NCBI GenBank assembly: GCA_020726505.1
Contig: JAHLEZ010000027.1
Coordinates: 434,001 to 498,000, forward strand
Direction of reading: 5' to 3'
Origin: Leptodontidium sp. MPI-SDFR-AT-0119
Lineage: Eukaryota > Ascomycota > Leotiomycetes > Helotiales > Leptodontidiaceae
DNA: 64,000 nt
This document shows positions 32,085 through 43,640 of the stretch, in pieces. Position 1 is the stretch's first letter; every line of letters begins with the position of its first letter. Below the pieces are notes generated by a model. That model was not told the origin of the DNA. It worked only from the letters and a program-made list of their open reading frames with translations, and did not search any database. Both the position numbers and the translations under genes were made by a program.

Positions 32085-32410
32085 AAGACTATTGTAGTGG
32101 GGAAGGCTCTCGGTAGTCTCTTTGTTACTTAATAACCTGATAAGCTTTTTTTACATAAAAAGAGCTTAATACTTAGAAACAACTCAACAACTAAGAATAT
32201 TTTATAAATTTTATTTAATACACGTTTTTTCTTCTTTCTATTCCTTAACTTTTTATGCCCTTTAAATATATATTATCTTTAGATTTAATTAATTTGCGAT
32301 TTCCTACACTTAGAATTTCTTTCGTACCTTATTATATGTTACTTTTCTTATTACACCAGTGGATGCAGGAATTCGATACGCACGCTAAAATTAGGCGAGA
32401 ACCCCACCAA
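32085..32410 (+). repeat. Dispersed repeat copy B (pair of 2090-2410)
   Basis: Same-strand relative of 2090-2410. Matching landmarks include TATCTTTAGATTTAATTAAT (about 32274-32293) and the following TATATGTTACTTTTCTTATT (about 32333-32352), against TACATGCTACCCTCTTGTTG in the other copy. This copy is much more T/A-rich, as expected for the more heavily RIP-mutated of a pair. Confidence 0.5.
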
Positions 32411-33827
32411 AATCAAGCAAAAGTTACTATATTAATACTAGAATAAATATTATTTATATTATTATAAAATCCTAAAACTTAAAGGAAACGATTTTTCGAA
32501 GTTAATATTTAAGCTTATTATATTTTATTTTATATGTATTTAAGATATATAAAGGAATTAGTTATTAAATGTTATTTAAAAGTACTTACGTAAATATTAT
32601 ACAAAATATTATAATATTTAATTAAATATTATATTTGTGACGCTTGACAGCGCCTAGAGCCTTATTTCTGGTTCATTAATTAACTAGGCTTTATCAAGAT
32701 TAATTAGCCTTATAACACTTTTTTTTAATATATAAAGCTCTTTTATCCTTACTTTCTTTTTTGCTTAATTATAGATTTTAAGGGACTTTTATTATCTTTA
32801 TATATTATATATTAATATATAAAGCCGCTATTACACGTGATTACTGTTTTTATAGAGCAAGCGTTACACTAGCGATATTAGTGTTAAGAATATACGGAAG
32901 CTTATCACCGAAAAATAGGCCTTTGTCGCGTTCTTAAGTATTATAAGGAAGAACTGCAACGTATTAATTAGTAAATTAAGAGGAAAGAGGGGAGAGTACG
33001 TACGCATAATCGATTAAACTCTAATTAGTATATAATGCGATTTTGGACTAGAACATCGCGAGTACTTATAACAAGTGGTTTCCCGATTTCCTGGATAAAT
33101 TCTATTATTTATAATTTAGGAAGTAATATAATGTTAATCAAGCTAGGATATTATGCTTTAACCTTAAGTATAACTTTTAATTGAATCTTTAAAGGGGTTT
33201 TATAAAGATAGAATTAATTAAAGAAAAAAGCTTCGAAAGGTAAGGGCTAATTAGTGATAAAAGATATAAAATAAAATAAATAAGATTTTTTATTTGTCGC
33301 ATAATAAGTATTCGTTATCTTCAAGCTCGTTATTTTTACTCGCAAACTAATCCTAGATAAGCTAATCTCAAAAACGATAAGGTAAGAATTAAGATTATTA
33401 CATTCGTATTAATATTTACTACGATTAATACGATTTAATATCTTAAAATTCAAGTAATCCTCAAAATAAATGAATAAAAAAAAATTTAAAATACTCTTTA
33501 ATACAAGAGGAATATAAAGGAAAATGTTTTAATAACTTTTTCTTATTATTATAATTACTTTATAAAAGGAAAATCGTTTAACACTAAAACGATTAGATAA
33601 TACTTAATCGCTATACCTCCGTATACCTTCTAACTCCCGGGCCCCCTTAAAACGAGGTTGCCTTAGGCCAGCTAACCTTAATGCAGCACCTAATTTCTCA
33701 GCCTATCTATTATAATTACTGATCATTAATTTATCATCCTAGATTAGTCAAATGAGCTCCAAGGGGTTTTGAGATAAAAATGCTAATTACCCTCATCTCA
33801 AAAGTCATCAACTCAACATACTTCGTA
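32411..33827. other. AT-rich RIP-like block
   Basis: No recognisable frame. Probably the body of the decayed element to which the preceding repeat belongs. It becomes balanced from about 33640. Confidence 0.5.
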
Positions 33828-33984
33828 CGGAAGGGGGTTCCAAGTGGGTCTCGCCCACCGTGGTCAGTGGCAAGGTACTGTTAACCATAGAATAACGTCG
33901 AATACTCTAATTCTCCCCACAAATTTCTATAAGTAGCGAAAGAAAATACCAGGCTGGACGAGACCCACTTGAAACCCCCTTCCG
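33828..33984. mobile_element. 157-bp MITE with TA target duplication
   Basis: Terminal inverted repeats begin CGGAAGGGGGTTCCAAGTGG and match the right end with a C/T difference over about 28 bp. TA flanks both ends (33826-33827 and 33985-33986). It has no coding capacity. The ends resemble the left end of the Tc1-like relic at 10547, so this is a likely non-autonomous derivative of that family. Confidence 0.75.
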
Positions 33985-33986
33985 TA

Positions 33987-35535
33987 CAAGGGACAAAGAT
34001 CAAAGATTTTTTGTCCGTGCTAAATGACCCATATTTTACTTATTACAAACAAGAAAGACTAAACCGGATTGGTTCATTGGATAACACTCCATATAAAGTG
34101 GAATCTTCTAGTAATAGAAGTATGGACAGACGCCAAGTCTTTGATCTTTCCCACATGTACGGAAGGTACCTTCCGTACCAAAGTGTGTCCATGGGTGTTG
34201 ATTCTGGTAGTGGAGTGAACGGGATGACTAGCCAAGTCGAGACAGTCTGCTCAGGCGATGGTAACAGCTTGCTTGGTAACCACGAACCAATTATCGCCTA
34301 ACTCATCAGCCTAGCACAGTGTAACTTTGATAGATGATCCACGTACATAACCGCAACCTTTATTTCTCTTCGTGCAGCTCGAGCAAGCCGGCAATGTCAA
34401 ATCATATCTCCGATTAGCTTTTGCGCGGCTGGTAATGCTTCGCGACTCGTATCGCTCCGATGCACAGAAGCATGCTAGGAGCCTGACGATTACTTATCCC
34501 TTCGTTCCGCTAAGATATTTTCCACGCTCAGAGAAGGCTAAACGAGAGGCTGTTATTCGCCAAATGATAAGGCTCTCTATATATCCGCCTAGAGAACCAA
34601 TTAAAATCCCTTCATTCTGTCCCTACTAGCGTGGGAAATGTCTCAGCGGAACGAGGGATAAACCAAAGGAATGTACCGGCCCCACAGAATTCCGCTATAA
34701 GGATTTTCTCGCCTCATGACTCGAAACGAGCAAGGGATAGATAACATTTTCGACCATACCTGCATACCATGAGCAACAGTGGGTGCAGGATTTCCGTACG
34801 CACCCCTCTGAAATAGCCGAAATACCACCAAAACTCACCCTCTTCACGACTTGATTATTCAACAAATATATACTACAATCTACTCTAAGAAGTAATAAGT
34901 ATAGACATCTTTACAAGTTAAATCTTAAGCTTTTTAGTTACAATAAAATAACAAGACACTATCTCCGTACAGCAACTGGTAAACTGGGTGGTACGTCCTC
35001 CATTTATTAGCTGACACATTGTTTTGTAATCGTCTCCACCTGCTTTGATAGCATGAGAAAATCTTTGTAATATCTCGAACTCGTGTGGTGATGGGCTGCA
35101 GTGCTGCTAACCTCGTCTTGGAAAGGGAAATGCCTTTGATGTGTGGACGTATTCTTGGCTCGACTGATTAGCCAGGCTTCTATTCCTTTTCATTTGTGAG
35201 GATCCACTTATTTTCCGTCTCCGGTCTCCGTTATGTGATTCACGGCGATACACCCAGCATTTGTAAACAATTAAGGTTCAAATAAACCTTAAACTAGTGC
35301 TCCCGAAGTCTCCCCCAGTCCCGTAGCAACAAGTGCGGGTTAGAGTTGACCAACGGAGAAGCTTCATTACTCATTCAGTTGTTGGTATTGTCCGACATAG
35401 CTTTGGTTTATTATTTAGAGGGCCGTTCTTGGTTCAATGTAAAATCCTTTCCATTCATCTCATCCAGGATTCCAAGCCTTCTATTGAGCGTAATTCGCAA
35501 TTTCGTCTTCTCAGCCCTATATCAAGCTATCCAAG
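33987..35535. other. Intergenic
   Basis: Contains only ORFs without family signal (33969-34301 overlaps the MITE; 34372-34629 is basic, 85 codons). A short AT-rich patch lies at about 34850-34960. The right end is the upstream region of the hydrolase gene. No promoter element was fixed. Confidence 0.35.
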
Positions 35536-36752
35536 ATGGTATTTGTCAGGGTTTCCGTCTGGGCTCTCACCTTGAACACAATCTGCATCCTCGGCCTGGC
35601 CAACTCTTCGCCACTCGAACGACACTCACAACTGAACTGCACAAATGTCGTCATTCCAGTCACCATCACTGCCACCAACCTTCACATCCCTATTGCTACC
35701 ACTGGCCCTGTGTTCGATGTACCGGTCCATGGAACTTTCAACATTGCTGCTCGTTACTGTGAGCCTGAGATCAAGGTTCCTTCAAAGCAAAAGACTCTTC
35801 AGATCTTAGTACATGGCATTACTTATGATCGCAACTGTAAGTTAATCAATTGACTCCACCCCAGACACCAATTTAACGTCACAGACTGGTCTGGAGATGG
35901 ACCGCCTGGATCAAGTTACCACGGCGATCAATACAGCTGGATTGCATTCGCTTCCAAGCTGGGATACCCAACACTCTCAATTGATCGACTCGGGAATGGC
36001 CTCTCCGATCATCCTGATCCAGTGAATATTGTTCAAATCCCTGCTCAGATTGAGACCATACATGAGCTCATATTGAAAGCTCGCGCGGGGACATTGCCAG
36101 GTCCTGCAACTCCTCGTGCCTTCAACAAGATTGTATACGTTGGCCACAGTCTTGGATCTTCGCTTGGAAATGGTTTAAACGTCAAGTACCCAGAAGACAG
36201 TGATGCAACCATCCTCACGGGCTTTTCAAACACACTCAACGGTCCATTTTTCGGCAATAGCCTTGCCCCAACGATTGTCCCAGCGGCTACCGTCAACCCT
36301 GCAGAATGGGGCAATCTCGACCCAACTATCTCGCCTTGAACAACTCTACTATCTTCCAGCAGTCGTTCTACTACCCTGGTGGCTACGATCCGGAACTCCT
36401 CACTCTGGACTACAGTTTGAGTGGCACTGTCACACTTGGCGAGTTGACTAGTGCATTACTTGGTTCAACTGTAGCACTGAGATACCAGGGGCCGGTGTTC
36501 GTCGTCACAGGCCAACATGATTCTATCTTCTGCAATCTCCCAGACCCCAGTCCTCCGGCCAATGCACCATTTGAGACTTTCAGTTGTGAGCCATATAGCA
36601 CGGTATTGTCTCAGACCAAGGCTTTGTATCCTGCTGCCAAGAGCTTCCAGTGGTTTGCACCGCAGAACTCTGGCCACTGCTGGCATTTCCACTACGAAGC
36701 TTATGCTACCTTTGGGGTTGCACATGGTTGGTTGGCTTTACAGGGGCTCTGA
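35536..36752 (+). pseudogene. Secreted alpha/beta-hydrolase with one frameshift
   Basis: ATG 35536, with signal peptide MVFVRVSVWALTLNTICILGLA. Intron 35837-35884 (48 nt, GTAAGT...CACAG) joins DRN to YWSGDGPPG. The nucleophile elbow is GHSLGSS; an earlier HG motif (ILVHGITYD) would form the oxyanion hole; a late GHCWHFHY supplies the likely catalytic His. Exons total 1169 nt, one short of a whole frame. Near 36323 the reading moves from AEWGNLDP to NYLALNNSTIF, which one missing C explains. The result is either a recent one-base deletion or an assembly error in a gene of about 389 residues. The substrate cannot be told; the family includes secreted lipase/esterase-like proteins. No other damage is seen. 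Confidence 0.75.
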
Positions 36753-37669
36753 GGGGTTTAACAGAGCGTTGAGGGTAGTTTGAATTGTTCCTTGAACTGA
36801 AGTCTGACGAGTGGTGAGGTCGACAATCATACACTGCTTGGTTTTAACATAATAAAACTTGTGCAGGCTTTGCCATGTTGTTTGATGTATAGAGAGACAG
36901 GAATGCAATAAACTTCTATTAATTGAAATCTTAATTGCTGAGTAATCAAACTCTAAGCTATTGAGATTAATACTTGCTCGGTATGGACATTAAATGACTT
37001 GCTGGGCCCATATCACTTAATGAAACGCAGACGAACTTGCATCGCTAGATTCCAGTTCATATTCTGACACAGGAGTTGAATTACAATACTGTCTCGTATT
37101 TCTCAGTTTGACGTTAAGGTAAGATTACAACCTTTCTCTCAGGGCGGGACGAAACCTTATTTTAACTCTGCGGTCTCAGGTCTGTAAGGTAGTAATTAAG
37201 AATGGATCACTATGAGCAGATGCTGGGTATGGAAAGCCCGATTCCACTTGCCGGTGAGCCATGACGACCCCGCCTTCGGCAAGTCGCATTTCTAGTAGCT
37301 GAACTAACGCTACCTCACTAACTATATTAGTTAGGTGTGATTTATCAGCATTCGCCTTGGTACGGGCACTATTACATTTCGGTTGATTTAAAGTTTGACA
37401 CTAAAGTACCCATGAGAGTAAAAGAGTGTTTTCAAAGGCTGCTTGTATATTTATTTCCGCTTCAATACCACTTATTCCTCATCATTTCAAGCTCCTAAGG
37501 AATCGAATCAACAATAATATCTCTGCCTAAGACTACCACAGCATGGGCTATCCAGGGCCAAAATGGCTTCGACAGTCTGATGATGTAGGTTGATTGACAC
37601 TTCTCCCAAATTCTCCTTTCAATTCATGAAGAGAAGAATTTCTGATCATCAATCCGGAGAGTAGAAAGA
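36753..37669. other. Intergenic
   Basis: No supported gene. A minus ORF at 37548-37931 is the antisense of the NmrA-like remnant. The middle (36930-37450) is unremarkable. Confidence 0.4.
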
Positions 37670-38791
37670 GGAGGTCAACAATCACATCAGGAAGTTGTTC
37701 CTCCCCTACACCTTTATCGATATCGGATTCTAGTACCAATTCTCCTTTCCCCAGCTCCCGTCCGGACGCTTCGATTATGCCACGTCCCCCGGCGGGACTA
37801 TGTCTATCCACGGCGATGGCGAAGTGCCAAACCTGCTCCATGATCTTCGCGACATTGGGAAATTCGTTGCGCGTATCATTAAAGATGAAAGGACCATAAA
37901 AAAATGTCTTTGGTTGGGGTGATTTCCTCACTGAGAATCAGATTTACAGCTTGCTAGAAGAAATCTCGGGAGAGAAACTCGGCGGGCAAACCGTACGTCC
38001 CGATGAAAACAAAGACTGTAGCCTGCTAACATGACTGGAAGGTGTCTGTTGAGGACATCGAAGCACCTGTGGCACAGGCAACTGAACTCATCACTAAAGA
38101 GCCCGACAACGTCCAAAATCGCGTCATGTTGTACATTGCGCAGTACGATGACAGCAAATATGTTAGGAGGGACACTACGACGGAGTACGCCAAGTATCTT
38201 GGCTATTTAGACTCCAAGGAGCTCTACCCTGATTTCAAGCCAAAGACCTTCCGTGATCTCGTGGTAGACCTGCTGCATGGGAAGGTCGCGAGGCCGTATT
38301 CGAATGCCGAGTACACGGACATGGAAGACGGCCTCAAGACTTTCCAGAAAGCAGTCGGGAGAGTCTACATGCAAGGCGGATATTCTATCCCTGCCGAGGG
38401 CATTCCGACCCCGCGAGATGACGCGGCCAACAATATATTGGACATGCCAGCTGCGAAGAGGTTTCACCCACGTTTGGAGAATATCCCTTTTGATGTGTAT
38501 ACTAAAGTTACCGCATACGAAACAAACATCCCAGCAAGCATCTTTAATGACCTAGGAGATACCGATCACCCTATTGGCAAAGATCTCCAAAACCGCTATC
38601 AGAGACAAGGAGTCCAATTCTACAAGACAGCATGTGGGCCAAACCCTGTTAATGGCATCACCCAGAAGAAGTTCCTGCACGACCTTAGTAGCTTCTACGA
38701 AAAGCACCCTCCAGGAAAACAGACATCAGAGAAAGGAACGCCGCTCCCCGAAGATGGAACGCCACTACGGCATGCTGGCACATCCTTCTGA
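37670..38791 (+). pseudogene. NmrA-like / isoflavone-reductase-like remnant with unrelated tail
   Basis: The plus strand reads the C-terminal half of an NAD(P)-binding NmrA-like reductase: PYTFIDIGF, a TAG where this family has Trp, then YQFSFPQLPSGRFDYAT, HGDGEVPNLLHDLRDIG and VARIIKDERT. After a frame change comes ENQIYSLLEEISGEK, and after another change SVEDIEAPVAQATELI and EYAKYLGYLDSKELYPDF. The Rossmann N-terminus is missing. From 38042 the frame stays open for 249 codons. Beyond about residue 85 of that ORF (NAEYTDMEDGL onward) I recognise no family, so the reductase end appears joined to foreign sequence. Decayed, non-catalytic. Confidence 0.6.
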
Positions 38792-39465
38792 GGTATCGCT
38801 GGATTTGTATAGGCTGGGATCGGCGACCGATGCGATTTCATCGACGTATCCTAAGTATTGGTCGAAACAGCTCAAGCCATACTTTAAGCCCGGATTGCAC
38901 TTTAAGACGAATAGGCTCGCTTCGTATTTCTCCAGCTTGCTAAATATAAAAGGAATCTTGAAAGAGATGAAGAAGCCCCAGCAAGATTTGCTCGCCGCAC
39001 TAAGTGAAATTGAGGTGGGTGTTAAGGGGAAGAGACCGTTAAGTGCAAGGGGAAAGGTTATACGAGAAGTACTAGTATAGCTACCAACAGTGAATCGTAT
39101 AGTAGCAAGGTTAGAGGAGGTTGAAACAAAGTTGAGGGGTACGCCATAATAGAATAGATAGAGGATACTTAACACGCGGGAATAGACAAATAGGGGTTTC
39201 TGCAAGGACTAAAGTACCTCGGGGGTGCAAATTAAAGAAGACATGCATCTAAGTTGGTGGGCATTTGAGTTAACATTATGCTCTCCTGGCGATGTTACTC
39301 TATTATAGACGAAACCAACCAAAACATCGAACTGGTGCGGCCTAGTCATCAAGGCATGCTAAAATCTTCACTGCCATGGCCGTTACTTTCATCATATATT
39401 TCCACTCGTCTCCCTTACCACTCCCTATCCCCCACCCCGTTTCTCTCAATCCACCGTTTCCAAAC
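38792..39465. other. Intergenic
   Basis: Overlapping ORFs (38574-39080 plus, 38765-39205 minus) are not supported by any motif. The right end is the 3' flank of the GMC gene. Confidence 0.4.
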
Positions 39466-41985
39466 CTAGAACCCCCAATCCTCCCTAATAACCTGCGCTC
39501 CCTTCTCACCGATCATGAACACCGGTCCCTGAATATTAACATCCGGCAGCACCGGAATGACGCTACAATCCACCACTCTCAGTCCCTTCACCCCATAAAC
39601 CTTCAACCTCGCATCGACCACCCCTCCATCTTTCTTCGGAAGCATGATGTTAGTGCCGCTGGCGTGCCAGTTGGGGATGGTGTTGGCTTTGATATATTCA
39701 AATATCTCGTCGTCGCTGGACGAGGAGGTGATTGCGGGGCCGGGGGACACTTCAGAGAGGATGTAAGGGGCGAGGGAGGGGTGCGCAAGGATGGCGCGGA
39801 GGGTGGAGAAGGTGTTGAGGGCGATGGCGCGGTCGGCTGGGTGGGAATAGTACTTGAAACTTCGTCAGTGAGAACTCATCAAAGATGATGATGGTTAGTG
39901 CAGAGCGAGGAAGAAATGATGGTGGATTACATGAGGGCGGAAGTAAACAAACGAAGATGAGAGAGAGACCCACATTCGGATTTATAACCGGCGCATCCGC
40001 CATCCCCGCACTCCTCAACGTGATATTGCCCCTACTCAACGCGACAAGACTACTCGCCGTCAAGCTAACATAATGCTCAGCTCCTTCCGGCAAATACTCA
40101 ATGCTCGTTCCTCCCGGGTAGAAAATACTCTCGTACAGGATCTCGACGTGGGCACGATCGACAAAGCCGGCGTCGAGAACGGCTTGCGCGCCGATTTCGA
40201 TGAGTGTCTCATTGGAGAGTTGCTGGAAGCCGTTGGTTATGCCGGAGGGTGCGGTATAGGGACCGGTGAGGTCGTTGTAGAAGGCATCTTGGGCGGCCAT
40301 TAGGTTGGTTATGTTGTTGTTTACCTGGGAGGTGGAGGCGAGGGGGGTAGAGAGGGCCATTATGCTGAAGACATTGTGGTCATTCATTCTGGGTAAGGTG
40401 TTAGCGTTATTCCTGTAGACCACATACCACACTACTGTTGGCATGAAGGAAGAAGGGTGATGCATGGCTGCTTACCCTTGCCCGACGTTCTCGTTCACAA
40501 GAACGGGTGTGATGCCGAACTTCTCCAAAGTCGCTGCTGGACCGATACCCTGATCCGAATTAGTACTCACTTTTGCATATCGAAAGAAATAAAACAAAAG
40601 AAAAATGACAGGAAAAGCTTACTGAAACCATCATCAACTGCGGCGAATGGAAGGCCCCCATCGAAACAATAACCTCCTTCCTCGCCTTCACAACATGCAC
40701 CCGTCCCGTCGGCTCATCCACAAAAACCACCCCACTCGCTCTCGGCTCACCCTTCCCCTCCTCCCCAGTCCCATTACCGTATCCTGTCGCATCAGTCTCA
40801 AACCACAAACTCTGGACTGGCGCCCAGTGCAAAATATCCAGATTCTTCCTATCCTTCGCCTGCTTGCCGAAACTATCCCAACTCGAGCTCCTGCGGAACC
40901 TCGAATCGAGACATCCAGTTCCCTGTTTCACGCCGGTGTTGTTCCCGTTGTTGAGCTCTTCGACGATGGGGATGTTGGCTGCGGCGCAGGCTTGGATGAA
41001 TGCTACGTTTGAGGGGGGCACGTAGCCTTGGAAGCCGATTTGGAGGGGCCCGGTGGAGTAGGCGGAGGGATCCCAGGTTTCATAGGAGTGGTCAAAGCCG
41101 TTGTTTAGGTTTGGGGGGTTGAAATGTGTGTGCTATACGCATCTTCGGTCAATTGTGCACTTCGAGGACAGTTGTGGAGGGAAGGAGAGAGGAAGGGAGG
41201 GAGAGGTAGATCATGACTTACTTTTACGAAGAGAGGGTAGACTTCGTCCCATGTCCACCCGGGATTTCCGAGAGCGGCCCAATGATCGTAGACACTTCTA
41301 GAGCCACGGCCGTAGTATAGACCATTGGTAACACTGCTTCCTCCAAGACCACGACCACCTGCAAGGCATTAGTCCTGAGAATCTAAGCCTCCGATTCTCT
41401 CAGACATAAGGAAAACTAAGAACTCACGATGATACGGCAAAACCCTTCCTCCAAGCGTATCCTGCCTTTCGGTGTAGAAATTCCAGTCGACAGCGGTGCC
41501 TGAACGCCGAATTTTAGATTATCTTGAATGCTGTCTGGAAAGAATAATGACATACCACCTAGAAACTGATTTCCTCCAGGCGTCTCGTACGCCGCGACAA
41601 TACTCGGATCCGGGCCAGCTTCAAGCACGAGGATTTTCTGGTCGCTGACCTCGCTAAGACGGTTTGCTACTACGAGACCGGCAGTTCCGCCTGTGATATA
41701 CGTCAGCCATCGGGGATGTCGCTTTTTTAAATATGAGGTCTTGAAAGTTTGGAGTGGAGTATGAGGCGGGAAGCGAGAAGGGAGGGGAGGGTTCAGGGGA
41801 ACGAGCGCCATTGGGAGTTTAGGATGAAGGAGAGGGAATGCCATACCTCCACAGATGATAAAGTCATATTCATCCTCCACAACCTGACGATCGAGATTCT
41901 TTAATGGCGTGGAGGCCACCAGATCCGTGAGTAAGAGAACTGTTGCTGCGAGGACAGCTGGGAAGAAGATAGTCGATTGTAACAT
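39466..41985 (-). CDS. Secreted GMC oxidoreductase
   Basis: Eight exons: 41985-41847, 41690-41556, 41499-41428, 41358-41222, 41132-40623, 40549-40476, 40388-39974 and 39852-39466. They total 1869 nt, a whole frame of 622 residues, with GT-AG introns of 56-156 nt. The signal peptide is the hydrophobic stretch after MLQSTIFFPAVLAATVLLL. The FAD-binding motif is ICGGGTAGLVVANRL, with EAG at the end of beta-2. GMC signature 1 reads GRGLGGSSVTNGLYYGRG. The C-terminal active site has NWHASGTNIM, a second-position candidate Asn in PDVNIQGP, and the closing helix GEKGAQVI. Enzymes of this family oxidise alcohols or sugars with FAD and release H2O2 (aryl-alcohol oxidase, glucose oxidase and relatives); the exact substrate is not readable. 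Intact. Confidence 0.9.
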
Positions 41986-43398
41986 CTTGAGATATGTCTT
42001 TTGCTAAGCAATAATCTGTCTGTACAGGATCTTGAAAGTTCGAATACAATGATAGAAAAAGTCAGACTCACTTACTTATAAGATTATCCATCTCGTACCT
42101 TATCCTAGAGGAGGATCAATATACGAATTCAGCAGTGGTCTTCATAATAATCTATTATTACTCTCACCCACCATGATATCAAAGCCTCATTCGTCGCACC
42201 AGACGAAAAGCACACGGCTATCAAAGCACATGCTCGTAGACGATCATCTCACTAACCAGCAGGTTTCCAGCCGCGGCAGCCCCCCAGCCGCACAACACTC
42301 AGCCGTCCCGTGTGCGCAGTGTGCAACGGACAAACCACTATCCCATCTGAGGAAAGTCAAAACAGAAAGTAAATAAATTCATCAATCAATCAGTAGCTAG
42401 TCAGCTGACGTACGTGTACGGTGGTTGGTCAATCGTTCATTCGCCTTACCTAACGGATCCAATCGTGCGCTTAGTTTCGCACAAATACGCAATCCGGGAA
42501 GCGAATAAGCAGGTAAGCAAACACTCCTATCACTGCAGGGGCGAAGAGAACACGGCAGGCGTGTCAGCGAGCGGTGTACTACACGCGATATAGGGAGGTG
42601 GACGAAATAAGCTTATATCATTATCCGCATCGATGGGTCACAACTGCCGATCACTTGGGTATGTATCCAGTCACGACAAGGCCAAGAAATGGTGGTTTGA
42701 TCGGCGGGAGGTTTTGCTTCCTTCTGCCTGGTAGAAGGATGTGATGCTTACGATCAGTGTCTTGGCTGCGCTTGTTATGCTTGCTTTTGTATGGTGCTTA
42801 CTCATGTTTCACACCGTACAAAAAATATCGGCTGTCAGCCTTGTGCGATGAAACGTTTTTAAAGAGCAATTGGACTAAGCCGTGTTGGAATTCGATCATC
42901 TTGATGCTTGTCGATCACTCGTGTTCAGCCATTCAAAGACACTTGTCATCCGGCCGAAGGCCCGACTCAACAAAAGCAAAGAACGCGATTCTTCAAAGTT
43001 TATAGCATATGAAACCATTGAATAGCTGGATCGGAGATAGGTGAAAGCAAGAAAATGCAGCAGTAAGATTTTGGAAAATCGGCCACGACCTCATCTCCGA
43101 TACACTTGCAGCACTTCGCAAAGTAACGAGATCGGCCGAAAGTGACAATTGCCAAGCCGAGATGAGAATGAACCTAAGGCAATCTAACAGAGAAATACTT
43201 GTCGGGTAAGCAGAAGGGATCTAAGCAAGTCTAATAATGGTCTTCGGCTGATTCCCAATCGAGCTGATAGGTTACCAGGGGCACATTCACGTGTTGACAA
43301 GAAAAAGCAAAGAGGGAAGCCATTCTGCTAAGAAATCCTCGATGCTTTTCGTGCTTAGTACGTAGCTCGAAAGATCGAACAGCAGTCATGATATCCGA
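41986..43398. other. Intergenic, upstream of the GMC gene
   Basis: No supported gene. ORFs at 42173-42376 and 42757-43005 lack motifs. No clear TATA element was fixed near the GMC start. Confidence 0.4.
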
Positions 43399-43640
43399 TC
43401 ATGCTAATTCATCCTCGTCTTCATCATCTTCATCCTCGTAGTCCTCCAGGCCATCCGTAGAATCTGAGTAGAGTTAGCACGATGCTAGGATGGCATGGAC
43501 GCCGCACTTACCTTCCGACTGCTCCTTACCACTTCCATTTCTTGACTCAACATCCGAGTCCTTTTCGAGATCTTCGACAAACATTAGAGCCTTGAAACCT
43601 CTTAGCCCACTCTGAGTGTCCTTTCCGGCCTAGTTCTTCG
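43399..43640 (-). pseudogene. Acidic C-terminal tail of an unidentified gene
   Basis: The minus strand reads GFKALMFVEDLEKDSDVESR, then a 48-nt intron (43464-43511, GTAAGT donor, GCTAACTC branch, TACTCAG acceptor), then DSTDGLEDYEDEDDEDEDEL and stop TGA at 43399. The splice joins the frames exactly. Upstream, a TAG interrupts the frame, and the AT-rich block begins at about 43700, so the N-terminal part is lost or RIP-destroyed. The acidic tail is not diagnostic of any family. Confidence 0.4.

Noticed and set aside
33969..34301. 110-codon plus ORF
   Set aside because: It starts inside the MITE right TIR and has no family signal.
37548..37931. 127-codon minus ORF as a gene
   Set aside because: The plus strand of the same DNA reads NmrA-like reductase, so the minus ORF is antisense.
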